Shown here one piece after another: positions 1 to 10,430 of a stretch of DNA of 64,000 nucleotides. Source of the stretch: Polytrichum commune (taxonomy: Eukaryota > Streptophyta > Polytrichopsida > Polytrichales > Polytrichaceae). Where the stretch lies: assembly GCA_950295325.1 (NCBI GenBank), contig OX485809.1, positions 10,976,001-11,040,000 of the forward strand, given 5' to 3'. A program made the translations under genes and the position numbers. The notes beneath the pieces were generated by a model, which searched no databases, was not told where the DNA came from, and saw only the letters and a list, made by a program, of their open reading frames with translations. Numbering within the stretch: the stretch's first letter is position 1; the number at the start of each line of letters is the position of its first letter.

Positions 1-181
1 TTTGTTAGTTAAGCTATTTCACATGTATCGAAGTTCAAGTTTGTATAGATGAACTATATATATATATATAAGGTACTGGTGTTATTTGGTTACTTTCCTT
101 AATCAGGCACCCATATTTGAATGGTGCATGGTTAGATCTATCATGGTTAGATAAAATGAACATGATTTTGCATATGTTTAA

Positions 182-845
182 AAGGAGGAATAGCAAGATT
201 TTTTTTCTTGCAAAGAGAAACAATTTCTAAGGAGAATGCAATTATTGTTGATTTTTAAAAATATAAATATGGAAATTATTACAAATTTCAAAGTGTAAAT
301 CTCAAGGTTATCCACAGTTGATTTATAGGTTAACCCATAATGCCTCATCTCAATGTGTCTTATGACAATTGTCAAAATTATTTGGGGGTAGAGTAGAGGC
401 GCTCATAACTGATCACTTAAGAGAATCTCCGCTAGATATGGACAAGTATAAGGTAGTGCAAATTTTTCTTTTGTAGGAAGATAGTAATCAAGAGGACCGC
501 AAAGTTTTCGGTAATTTTATTTCTTAAACTAAAAATATTGTGAATCTTTGAAGCCAAAAGTTGGCCTGAACATATTACCAGTGTCAAGAGTCTACCATAA
601 CCACTCATTTAACCAACCGTTCCTCCTCACTTTAGCACTCAAAACCAAGACATGTGTCATGACATTGTTGGTTCCGGCCTAATCAAAATCAAGTTCTAGC
701 CTAATCAAAATTTAATCCCAACCTAATTGATATTCTTGTACCTTATAGATTGCCAATGGGGTCTTGATTGGGAATAGGCGCCTCCATTATAATCAATCAC
801 AAGCCATCACCACATCAACCTTAACTTTGTTTGCCTAAGTAAAAC
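182..845 (+). repeat. Dispersed repeat copy split by a miniature element
   Basis: The two flanks (182-380 and about 787-845) match, at clearly diverged but continuous similarity, the uninterrupted stretch at 6701-6942. Shared landmarks are a start near AGGAGG, then ACAAATTTCAAAG, a GATYTATAGGTTAACC stretch, and AATCAATCACA followed by a CACCACAT block. The copy is interrupted by the element at 393-786. No coding potential was recognised. Confidence 0.6.
393..786 (+). mobile_element. MITE with GTAGAGGCGC terminal inverted repeats, copy 1
   Basis: The left end reads GTAGAGGCGCTCA and the right end is the degenerate inverse GGCGCCTC. The body aligns with 4012-4368 through shared blocks such as ATGTGTCATGACA and GGGGTC near the right end. 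It is a non-coding, two-ended DNA element. It sits inside a repeat whose empty counterpart is at 6701-6942. Superfamily and target duplication were not resolved. Confidence 0.6.
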
Positions 846-934
846 TATATATATATCATCTATGTCGGCATTACATGACCCTAGTGAATAATAAATGAAC
901 CTAGTCGACTGTGGATGCCTCAACCTTAGACACA

Positions 935-1012
935 TGATGTTAAAGAGATTGGACCACGTCTTCAATTTTATTGATACACTATACTCAATAGTAAACACAC
1001 TTGGGGTGACCT
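935..1012 (+). repeat. Dispersed repeat, AGAGATTGGACYAC family
   Basis: This short copy of a family reads AAAGAGATTGGACCAC, then a spacer, then ACTCAATAGT and AACACA. Related copies lie at 27950-28065 and 62640-62790 on the same strand and at 2515-2750, 3362-3586 and 18950-19020 on the opposite strand. It is non-coding. Confidence 0.5.
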
Positions 1013-1740
1013 ATATATATTCATTTAAGGAATCAACATGCATGCACATCGAATGATCATATTTAATTAAGGGGAAACCTGGTTTAAAATTCGGTTTTGG
1101 TTAAATGTTTCATCATTACTCTACGTCTTGCATTACATTTGTAAGATGTAGAGTTGATCATTTGACAATAAGGAAGATAAGGCTACTGTGGACACCTCCA
1201 ACTCTATGGAATCATCCAGCCAATGGATTTGAGCATTGGAAGCTTGAACATGTTAGCAATTGTGAAGCATGACCAAATAATTTGAGATCGTTGATATCAG
1301 AGTTGAGGAAGGTGTTGATCTAGGCTCCGGAATCAAAGATTCTCTACTTCCCAATCTAGTGTTATAGGGGGGGGGATTCTTTCATCGTTGAATGTTGTGT
1401 AAGTGGACAACATCAATAGTAGATTTTACATGGGTCATTTGCCAATGAAAACCAAGTTGAATGCCAATATTGGTTGTGTCATGTCTCTAAAGTGGTCATT
1501 GTCGGATTGGCTTTTCATTATAGAATATCCACAATACAAGTTGGTCATCACCTCACATTTACATGCCACCTCCTAATTTGCCCACCTTGGGCACAAAATC
1601 AAACATTTCATAACTCAACGGATATCACTCCTCGCTATGGAGAATGTTGGGTGTAGTTTGACTTAAGAGACAAAGAATGTCAATAAAAACTGACCAAACA
1701 ACACTTGTATACCTTATGTTGGCCACATATTATCAAATAC
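1013..1740. other. AT-rich spacer, no gene seen
   Basis: Only short frames occur (the longest is about 60 codons at 1474-1656, without recognisable motifs). There is a G9 tract near 1367. Nothing else could be supported. Confidence 0.4.
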
Positions 1741-2087
1741 CACTACACTAAAAAGGATACGTAGTGTTTGATTATATTTAATGTTGTTACCACCCTACCC
1801 TACTCAACATGAACTTTCAATTCCTTGACAATCAGTGTTAGATATAAATGTGTCGATACCTTCCCAACTGCCACCTATCTTCTTGTGAAGCATGGATTTC
1901 ACTTGACTTGCAATTTTTTCATATCCTACTAACACTAAATTCAAACATGTAGCTTCCACATACTACTATAGTTGATATTTAGTGTTTGAGTTCACATTTA
2001 ACATTATTTACTTTCATAAGGTTATTGACATTTAGTGTATGCCTTCATATTTAGTGTATCAAACACTAAATATGCTTTTTAGTGTAG
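1741..2087 (+). mobile_element. CACTA-ended MITE, copy 1
   Basis: It begins CACTACACTAAAAAGG and ends TTTTTAGTGTAG. Internal blocks (ACCACCCTACYYTRCTCAACA, TAGTGTTTGAGT, TTAGTGTATCAAACACTAAA) are shared with 5223-5569 and, inverted, with 8442-8783. The ends resemble the CACTA superfamily, and the body has many palindromic TTTAGTGT/ACACTAAA words. It is non-coding. The target duplication is not clear. Confidence 0.65.
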
Positions 2088-2357
2088 CAAGGACATACAA
2101 TATAATGTATTTGCACAAATCCAACAGCTGCAACACAATGAACCTTTGAAACGCCCATCAGTTAAACTAACCCGTGTCACGACTTTAATTAAAAAAAAAA
2201 AAGGTTCACAAATTTTTTTACTAAGTTAACTACAAGACTAAGTTCCATGTGTAGCAACAATTTGTGGTTGTGAAAATGATGCATCAAAGTCAAGCAAATG
2301 CAGGGCCAATGTTTCAGCAAGTTTAAGTTATGTGGGTGATATTCGGTTCATGGTTCA

Positions 2358-2750
2358 TGTTCTTCGGCTTCTACCGATTAGGTCTACACAAGAGAACTTG
2401 TGTTGCATTAGCGAATCTACAATGAAGCATCAACAAGAACGTGACTAAAAATTGGACTTCTCTTTATTTATTTATGATCATCAAAAGTACATGTTTGTTG
2501 GTTCCTCAATTGAATACATGGGTCCTCTCGGTTGTGTTCACTATTGAGTTTGAAGTAGTTAATAAAATTCAAAGATGTGTAGTCCAATCTCTCTTAAATA
2601 TATGGCTTCATGGTGTTTGTTCTTTGATCCTCACCGAACAATACACAAATGAAATATGAGTGTTCGATTTGTGATAGTAACCAACAACACCCACATGCCT
2701 TTGCAATTGATTATACTATTCCAAATTTTAAGACAAGGATCATGTTGGAG
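2358..2750 (-). repeat. Dispersed repeat, long copy
   Basis: The first half (2358-2515) matches 22093-22250 (GCATTAGCRAAT, then GAAGCATCAACAA, then a run ending in AATAC). The second half (2515-2750) matches 3362-3586 (ACAACACCCACAT and flanks) and is the inverse of the family at 935-1012. The 72-codon frame inside it is part of the repeat, not a recognisable gene. Confidence 0.55.
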
Positions 2751-3361
2751 GGGCTCGTAAAGGATACATGTTCTTAATGCTCAAAATATAGTATTAAATA
2801 CTCAATGAAATGGAATTGATTTAAAAGTTCAGGATGGGATTGAAATTACATCAAGATGGTTTCAAACTAACTACTTTTCTAGAGTGGCAGAGTGCGGTAG
2901 CCACCGTGGGATAGAGGCTAATGTCCACTTGGGGGTGCAATTGAAAGGACGACTCGAGGCTTCCTATAACTACATTCTCAAGTAGTGATGGACACTTATC
3001 TCTCATGGGGTTATATAGGGGACATTCCAACACTAATTGTGCCACTTACAATTGCATTATAGGAGCAAAAGTGGCATGGTTTAATATCTCTAGAGATAGG
3101 GATAGTCGGCTATTGTCTAGTTTCAATGGCAAGTCTATGGTTCAAGGTGCGGTAGGCAACAATGATCTTGCGTTGTGGTGGTGTCAAAAGTTGCTTCAAG
3201 TACAATTCACATTTGTATTTGAGAAAATCAATATGTCAAGTCGGCACGTGCAATGTGGCAGTCATGTCTGCCCGAACATTAAAATCAGGTATTGCAAGAC
3301 TGAGGGAGTACCTTTATATACTTAGCTTGTGACTCGGATGTCGATTCTTTAACTCTATATA

Positions 3362-3586
3362 TGGGACCTCCCAATTGTGTTCACCATTGAGTGTGAAGTG
3401 GATAATAAATTTAAAGATGTAGTCCAATCCCTCTTAAATATGTGACTTTATGATGTTTGTTATTTGATCCTCACTTAGTCACACATAGATCAAATACAAG
3501 TGTACGATCAAGAACAGTAACCTACAACACCCACATACCTTAGTAATCAGATGTGCTAATCCAAATTCTAAGTTTAGGGTCATATT
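3362..3586 (-). repeat. Dispersed repeat, second copy
   Basis: Direct repeat of 2515-2750 with about 80 percent identity by eye, including TTGATCCTCAC and AACACCCACAT. The stretch between the two copies (2751-3361) contains only short unrecognised frames. Confidence 0.55.
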
Positions 3587-4011
3587 TATATTTATATGTA
3601 TATGTATATTAAATTATATATTTAGCATATGACATGGGCCTCCAAACTTACCTTCATGACAAGAAACTTAGAAAACGTGAAGAAATTGACGCCGGTACGA
3701 ATAATGAATAGTGCCAATATGAATATTAAGAAGATTGTCAATATTATCAATATTCTCAATGATAGTGCTACTATGACTAGTATTTTCAATAAATAATATT
3801 GTGACAAACATTGTTTGATGAGGATAGTACCGGAAGCATAACTCCACCCAAGTTCCCAAGTGTAAGCTTGAATGTATGAATAATAAATAGATATACTTAC
3901 TTTGTTCAGAGGCCCCACAATATATAATTGACATATTCCAAGGTCATGGAACTGGCCCACATGGCCAAATAACAAGATGGTCATGTTGCAAGAGCTCATA
4001 ATGGACATAGA

Positions 4012-4368
4012 GTAGAGGTGCTTATAATCAATCACTTAAAAGATTTTGTGCCAGATGTGGAAAAATACAAGGCAATGCAATTTTTCCTTGTGTAAGAAGA
4101 TAGAAACAAGGAGGATTGCATAATCAATTTTTTTTTTTTGATAAGTTTATTCCTCAAATCAAAATTATCATACACATTTGAAGCCGAAAATTGACCCGAA
4201 CATAGTGCCGATGTGTAGACATAACCGCGCATTTTGACCACTCATTCCTCACTTTAGCGCTCAAACCAAGAACATGTGTCATGACACCATCAATTCCAAC
4301 TTGATCGAAATCAGGGCACCCTAAAAATTCCCGATGGGGTCCGAATCACCGGGAGTAAGCGCCTCTAC
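4012..4368 (+). mobile_element. MITE with GTAGAGGYGCTTA terminal inverted repeats, copy 2
   Basis: The 13-bp ends GTAGAGGTGCTTA and TAAGCGCCTCTAC are inverse of each other except for one position. The 357-bp body aligns with 393-786. The inner end near the right terminus reads GATGGGGTCCGAATCACCGG. It is a non-autonomous element with no coding sequence. Confidence 0.65.
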
Positions 4369-4455
4369 CTCTATCCTTGTAGTGCTCAAAACCCTTGGTA
4401 TTAAATACTCAATGTGTTGAAGTTGGCACGTGCAATGTGGGAGTCATGTCATGTC

Positions 4456-4895
4456 TTCCCATTAGCGTTGAAAGGCGGGTATTAGAGGACCAAGCGATCG
4501 AGGCCCGTTTATAAAAATACTTAGTCGCTCGTGACCGGGATGGATATCCCAAGGATCCGGTGAGGGATCCACTCCGGGAAAGGTGTTTGTGGTAGCTAAG
4601 CTAGTGGATCTAAAAACCCTTTCAACAATAACCAACGACTTCAAAGCCGGGGAGCGAAGCTCGAGGCCCGCTTGCTTGTCGCCGTACTTCTTCCCGAGTT
4701 CCGACTAAGAATCGACAAGCGAAGCTAAGCCAAATTAAAGGCAGGCAATTGATTGCGAGGATGATTCAGATTCAAAAGGCTCAGATTCTTCGGCTGCCCA
4801 TGAGCGGATGTGCCAATTGTCAAAGTCGCAACGATACTCAAGAGTTTTGAAGATTTGCATGGCCTCGTGTTGTCGACTCACCGCCTAAGTTAGTT
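4456..4895 (+). other. GC-richer segment, possible gene fragment
   Basis: Base composition changes sharply here compared with the AT-rich flanks. A plus-strand frame from about 4770 to 4891 reads as a plausible exon (EDDSDSKGSDSS, then a Ser/Arg/Cys-rich tail ending at a TAA). A segment at 4575-4640 reads like a protein too (VDLKTLSTITNDFKAG). I do not recognise the family. It could be a fragment of a cellular gene captured by a transposon, or an unrelated repeat. Confidence 0.2.
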
Positions 4896-5222
4896 TATGT
4901 GCTACCTACATATATCACATACGACATGGGCATCGGACAAATCGTAACATGACTCGTGTCATTGTGTTACTTCTCTACCTCCGTGTTTATGGGCTAGAAT
5001 ATGATTTACGTGATCCTAGCAAACTTGTAACGTAAGTGGGCTTAAATTGTCGTCACACTACCAATATATGAGTCCTAGGCAATCATTGTCCTACGTTAGT
5101 GAAAGAACAATGCAAATCTATCATTTTGAAAGATTTGTGAATTTTATAGTGACCAGTTGGAAAATTTAATCGTTAAACCCCTAAACACTCAAGCCTTCAC
5201 ATTCTATTTTCGGGTTTTCCAG

Positions 5223-5569
5223 CACTACACCAAATATGATATTTTGTGTTTGATTAAATTTCGTGTTTTACCACCCTACTTTGCTCAACACTAATTTTCA
5301 ATTCTTTGATAATTAGTGTTAGACATAAATGCACCGCTGCCGCCTTCCTTGTTGCTACCTCTTTCTTGGAAACAGTCAATTGCCTTCCTTGTTGCCACCT
5401 CTTTCCTACTAAACACTAAATTCGTGCATGTAACTTTCACATAGTACCATAGCAGATATTTAGTGTTTGAGTTTACATTTAATGTTACTTACTTTCATAG
5501 GGTTAGTGATATTTAGTGTAGTGTTCGTATTTAGTGTATCTAACACTAAATATCATATTTTGTGTAGTG
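5223..5569 (+). mobile_element. CACTA-ended MITE, copy 2
   Basis: It begins CACTACACCAAATATG and ends ATATTTTGTGTAGTG, so the outermost CACTACAC/GTGTAGTG are a perfect inverted repeat. The body is collinear with 1741-2087. A short internal duplication (CTTCCTTGTTGCYACCTC twice near 5343 and 5383) is present in this copy only. Confidence 0.7.
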
Positions 5570-6700
5570 CTAAAATACTCTTTTTGTGAAAATTTGAAGA
5601 CAATCGAACCACACATTTGCTAGTTTAGATTGAGAGATGAAGAGGGCCTTCATTTGGTTTTTTTTTTGGGGGGGGGGGGCATGCAGAGAAAACTATGATT
5701 TGTATTTATATGTTTTTGTTTCATGACCGTTTCGGTCATGGCACAAATTTTAGAAAGTTGGCAAATTTGACATAACACTCCTTTCGTAAGATGAATTCAT
5801 AAAAGTGCAAACTTAATTTCATGATTTTACAAACCAATTTCATTAAAGTCATGTACCAAGTTCACTATATAAACAACTAATTTAACTCGTGCTTTCAACC
5901 AATTTCACTACATGTTGTGAAAAATTTCATGATTTGGTACCCATATTCACAACTTCACAAAATCAACTTCATGAACTTTATAATTTTATTTCATGAAGAA
6001 TGGTACATCACGTAGAAGATCCTCCTAATCTCCCACGAGTAGCTCTACCGAAATTGCAATTGATTTCTCTTATCCAACCTTTGAACACGTTTGCAGTGAT
6101 TGCTTGTACATCATTATTAATGTGGCCTAATACTCCTTTGGTAAGATGACTTCACAAAAATGCGAACTCAATTCCATGAAAGTTCCAAGCTAGTTCATGA
6201 ACTTTCCGACTAATGTTACGAGAGTGCTCTACCAAAATCATGAACCTTCTATATTGGTTCATGATTCTTCTCATTGCACTACGTGGTCTTTGTATTCTCA
6301 ACTTATGAATTTTTGCCTCCTCCTTTTGCATTCTTGGCCTTGTTGTTGTTCATTAGCTCCTCTTTAGTTTGTGTTTACCTTTAAGCCTCTACCTTTGACG
6401 TCAATTTTTCTTCGGTCTTTCATTATAGTACCTCAAAGTTGGAAGCAAGCAATGTCGGTTCTTCTTTGGTCTTGATTACTATACATTGAAGCAAGGAACA
6501 CAAACCCAATGTAGTTGGAGTGTGCAATCTCGTGGATTTGAAAGTGTAGTGTAACCGTATATTTGATTATGGGAAGAGTGTTGGCTATTTGAGCAAAGCA
6601 CATAACGTGTTTGGAGTGCTTTGTCCAGTTGTGTCACATTAATGTTGATGTGAGGTTGAGGCATCTATAACTGTTTGAAATAAAATAGTTTCCATATATT
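5570..6700. other. AT-rich spacer with a partial direct repeat
   Basis: A block at about 5771-5824 (ACTCCTTTCGTAAGATGAAT) recurs at 6124-6179 (ACTCCTTTGGTAAGATGACT), both followed by similar sequence ending CATGA. TTTCATGA/TTCATGAA words are frequent. A T9-G10 homopolymer junction lies near 5660-5680. No gene was recognised. Confidence 0.4.
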
Positions 6701-6942
6701 AAGGAGGTGTAATAGCGGGGAATTATTTTTAGGATGCAATTATTTTTACTAAAAATTTGTGAATATGGATATCTCTACAAATTTCAAAGCGTAAATTTTA
6801 GGGTCACACCTAGCTGATCTATAGGTTAACCGCTCATTTCAATGCTACTCCTTAGCTATAACAATTGCCAAAACTCTCAAGAAGGCAATCAATCACACAT
6901 TGCCACCACATAAACTTTAACTCTTTCACCTAAACATTATAG
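6701..6942 (+). repeat. Uninterrupted (empty-site) copy of the 182-845 repeat
   Basis: Collinear with both flanks of the MITE at 393-786, but without the MITE. TTGCCAAAACTC runs on almost directly to GGCAATCAATCACA here, whereas at the other locus about 400 bp separate the equivalent words. Confidence 0.6.
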
Positions 6943-6955
6943 AGTTAAAGTTTAA

Positions 6956-7393
6956 GTGCATGACCTCGGCTCTCCCTCCTTTCTTGCCTCCCCTTTCCTT
7001 CTCTCTCTCTCTTTCATCCCTGATCCCTCTACCTGCCCATTATGTTGCACTCCACCTTGCAACTTCGCATCAACTGAGATTAGCTCCCCAAGTTGCTACC
7101 CGACTCGCATTCTACTAGCATCACCAGCTTGTGCACGCTCATTCGTGATTTTTGCAACGCTTCCGCCTCCCACCTCTAGTTTCTCTCTCTCCCTACTTTT
7201 CTTTTCCTCTCCTTCACACAAAATGAGCCTCTCCTCCCTTGCCTCCCGAGACCCCTCCAACTTCCTCCTTTTTTCTCGTGTTGCCCGGCATCTTCGGGCC
7301 GCCCGAAGAAAAAAACGGGTTTGGCCCTCCCCTCTTGGCCTCTCCCCCTTCTACAACTCCACATTCCCCCACACATTAATTGCACTTACCTAG
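6956..7393 (+). CDS. Doubtful open frame in a pyrimidine-rich stretch
   Basis: The frame has 145 codons, but its Ser/Pro/Leu/Phe composition simply reflects a CT-rich plus strand (TCTCTCTCTCT, CCTCCC runs). No signal, domain or homologous motif is visible, and no splice-supported extension was found. I regard it as most likely non-coding and list it only because it is one of the longest frames outside the mobile elements. Confidence 0.12.
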   Translation: MHDLGSPSFLASPFLLSLSFIPDPSTCPLCCTPPCNFASTEISSPSCYPTRILLASPACARSFVIFATLPPPTSSFSLSLLFFSSPSHKMSLSSLASRDPSNFLLFSRVARHLRAARRKKRVWPSPLGLSPFYNSTFPHTLIALT

Positions 7394-7861
7394 TTTCATT
7401 TTAGTTTATCTCCTTTTAAGATGGAGGTTGGCCTTATCACTCCATTTTTCCACCTTCCGATATTTATTTTATGGTTAATTAACATGTGAGACCATCCTTA
7501 GGGCTCACATTCCACTACATGACAAGCTCATAGGTTCTAAATAAACACTTTTTTTTAAGGAAGAACCGAACCCACGGTTTCATCCCTCTTTGAGAGACTG
7601 TACGGATAATTTTGATCCCCTTTACAATCTTTGAAGTTGAGAGAACACCCCCGTATGCACAACCAAGTTTGTTTGAGCAAGCCCACTATCCTTGCATTTG
7701 CATCCACATTCGTACTTCAACATCTAAAATGCAGGAAAACCGCCCACTAACTGACGTTTTCATCAAACATGGATGAAATCTTATCCCGGAAGCCTCGAAC
7801 TCCCTACATGTGTGAGAGTTATGCAGGGTGGATTATATATAATAAGACAAGATTTTTTTGA

Positions 7862-8389
7862 ACCTTCGACCTACTACTTTTTCCTCTAGTACCAGATGAT
7901 CCAGATGTATACGAGAAACAACCAGTTGAAGTTCATGACTTCAAAAAATTACTGATCATTTTAGAGGAAATTCAAAAGTTCATATTGAAAACAATGCAAG
8001 ATGAATGGCAATTTTGTCTAGGTTTGCATCTACATCCTGGATGGAGGCCACTTTTCATTTCCAGATGCAAATCCAAGAACGACTGGGCTTGCTCTTATAA
8101 GTTGAGGCCGGAAAAGCACATGGAAATGTGTGGGATATATAAGTTAAGCTTAGGCTGCAATTTGGTGTGTAGTGTGGTGGGTGCCATTGGTGGCCATTTT
8201 CATGCAAGTGCTTTTCCCAATGCCGTGGAGGCTCAACTTCTTTATTATTTGGAGACGTTGACTGTCCCCAAATTGGGACCCAAGGCCTTTGGTCCTTGCC
8301 ACGTCATCTCTTATGAAGTGGTGACACTTGCTAGCACAGGAGCACGCGTTACCTCTCCTTCATGCAACTTAAAAGCCCTCCAATAGTAT
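7862..8389 (+). CDS. Unrecognised open frame, possible exon
   Basis: The frame is open for about 175 codons, from just after a TGA at 7859 to a TAG near 8386. The first in-frame ATG is at about 7994, so the upstream 40 codons would need an upstream exon or be non-coding. The upstream part looks protein-like (VPDDPDVYEKQPVEVHDFKK). The part after the ATG is richer in Cys, His and Trp. There is no transmembrane or signal segment and no family that I recognise. It is bordered downstream by a CACTA-ended MITE at 8442. It may be a decayed exon or a captured fragment. Confidence 0.25.
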
Positions 8390-8441
8390 GCAGTACGGAG
8401 GCTACTTTGTGTTTACATAATTAATTCAACACTAGAATCAA

Positions 8442-8783
8442 CTACATTAAATATGATATTGATATTTAATGTTTGATACACTGAATACGAATGCATACAC
8501 TAAATATCACTAACTCTATGAATGTATGTAACGTTTAATGTAAACTCAAACACTAAATATCCAACTATGGTAATATGTGAAAGTTACATGCACGAATATA
8601 GTGTTAGTAAGGATATGGAAAAAGATTAACTATGATAAAAGGAGAAGGGAGATGGTGGAAGGGAAGGTGGCAACGCATTTATGTCTAACACTAATTATCA
8701 AAAAATTAAAAATTAGTGTTGAGCAAGATAGGGTGGTGAGAACACTAAATATAATCAAACACTAAATATCATATTTAGTGTAG
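8442..8783 (-). mobile_element. CACTA-ended MITE, copy 3 (inverted)
   Basis: Reverse-complement copy of 1741-2087 and 5223-5569. It starts CTACATTAAATATGATATT and ends ATCATATTTAGTGTAG. The 62-codon frame at 8577-8765 lies wholly inside the element and is not a gene. Confidence 0.65.
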
Positions 8784-9085
8784 CTTCAAATACCCCAATT
8801 TGTTCAGTCAAAGCCATTTGAGGTGAATCAACCACAAACATGTAGTGAGAGGGGAATGATCTCACACAAATGTTACCACTCATTTACAACTTTGACATAG
8901 CATGTTGCCCGGAAGTTGCTTCATTTGGCACTGGGAACGAGAAGAGCTCCGGTCTGCAAAGGAGGTCGGGAGTGAATAGAGTGTTTGTTTGTAAAACATC
9001 CATGGCCACGTCCTTAAGGACGATGATGTTAGATGTAAACTATTTCACCTTTTGCAAGGAGCAAACACTACATTAGTATCCAATA

Positions 9086-9734
9086 CTCCCTCTACCCCAA
9101 AATGATTGACCATGTTTCTAACTTTGGTGAGTTTAAGGCCCGATGATCATTGACTGAGTAGTTGTAAGTATGACTCTTAAAATAAATAAAAAGCCAACAA
9201 CTACCGTAGCTCTCTAGCAGCTTGGGCACCTTTCTACCTAAAAGTTAATTTAAAGTGAGAAATTAAGTTAGGCGGCCCAGAAAATAATATTCTAAAATTG
9301 GATAGATTAGAAAAATTTTAAATAAGTTAGACATTCATCCAAGTCATTTCTATAATTCATGGATGGTTTTCCTTATTTCTTCTATGGCGGCTACGATTAA
9401 CCTAAACACTTCCCTTAACTAACACCCCTATGCTAAAGTTTGTCTTTTACTTGTATGTCAGGGTTTTGCATGGCAACAAATTTTGCTTTGTGTGAGAGTT
9501 ATACAGATGCTAGCGAATGTCACTTGCATTATTGTGATTTTAGGCACTATTTGAATGTTGTTTCTTTCTTTTTAGACACGCAATAAAATTAATTTCCAAG
9601 AAATTAGGCACCTTTAAAATTTATTATTTTCTGCCCGAGCTGCTAGAGAGCTACGGTACTCTGAAATGCCCCCCGAAGTTGCGGTGTTGAAAGACTTCTT
9701 GATGATGAAAGTTATCATTTTGGGACGGAGTGAG
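9086..9734. mobile_element. Stowaway/mariner-like MITE (outer), TA duplication
   Basis: The left end CTCCCTCTACCCCAAAATGA and the right end, read inverted as CTCACTCCGTCCCAAAATGA, are the classic plant Stowaway type. It is flanked by TA on both sides (9084-9085 and 9735-9736). Removing the nested element 9204-9656 leaves about 195 bp, a normal Stowaway size. Confidence 0.8.
9204..9656. mobile_element. Second TA-flanked MITE nested in the first
   Basis: The ends CCGTAGCTCTCTAGCAGCTT and, inverted, CCGTAGCTCTCTAGCAGCTC match over about 25 bp with one mismatch. TA is duplicated at 9202-9203 and 9657-9658. Length is 453 bp and non-coding. The TIR sequence differs from that of the host element, so it is a different mariner-type family that inserted into an existing Stowaway. 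Confidence 0.8.
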
Positions 9735-10430
9735 TAACTGTTAACCATAACCAATAGCATATATAATTTCATCTATTGGATGTTTGCCTTGCCATAATCA
9801 AGTTTAAATACCCTTGTTAGTTCAACCAAAGTCAATTGAGATGAATATGCCACAAATGTGTGGCAAGAGGGAATGCTCGCACACAAACATACCCCTTATT
9901 CATCCAACAACAAATATCTTGAATTATCTACATATAAGTTGATTTGACATCATAAGTAGCTTCAAAGACCCCCCCCCCCCCCTACACACACACACATTAT
10001 TGTAACAAACATCACTTGAGATGATACAACCAACAAACCTAAAAGAGATGAAGTTTTTATGTTGGATGTATGAGACTTAGCACACTCATATCCGACAATT
10101 CCCTTCTATCCAAACTAACATGGGTTTTTTTAATTTTTTGGTTGGATGAATGAGAGGTACAAGAGAATAATTACATACGAATGTACCTCTCTTCATTCAA
10201 CGTAAAGCCCTAAAGCAATACGCACATCCCAAACATTACTATTTTTAGTTTTTTTGACACCGACATCACCTTTACAAACCTTGAATTGGTCTAGTCCAAG
10301 TCATTCGAGATAAACCAACCACAACCCTATAGGAAGTCAAGTTTTTTTTGTGTTGAGTGAATGAGAAGTACACTCATATGCGACAATTCCCTCTCTCTCT
10401 CCGTGAGCTCACACGTTAATTGTGACACTT

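Larger units (their letters stand above)
8795..10430. repeat. Cluster of diverged repeats with GAGATGAATC/CAACCACAAA words
   Basis: At least four loosely related copies begin near 8800, 9815, 9990 and 10280. Each has a word like CAAGTCATTYGAGATRAA, then CCAACCACAAAC, then GAGAGG with a series of ACACTCATATGCGACAATTC-like words. A related inverted piece lies at 15165-15245. There is a C14 tract at about 9969-9982. No coding frame was recognised. The Stowaway pair is embedded here. Confidence 0.4.
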
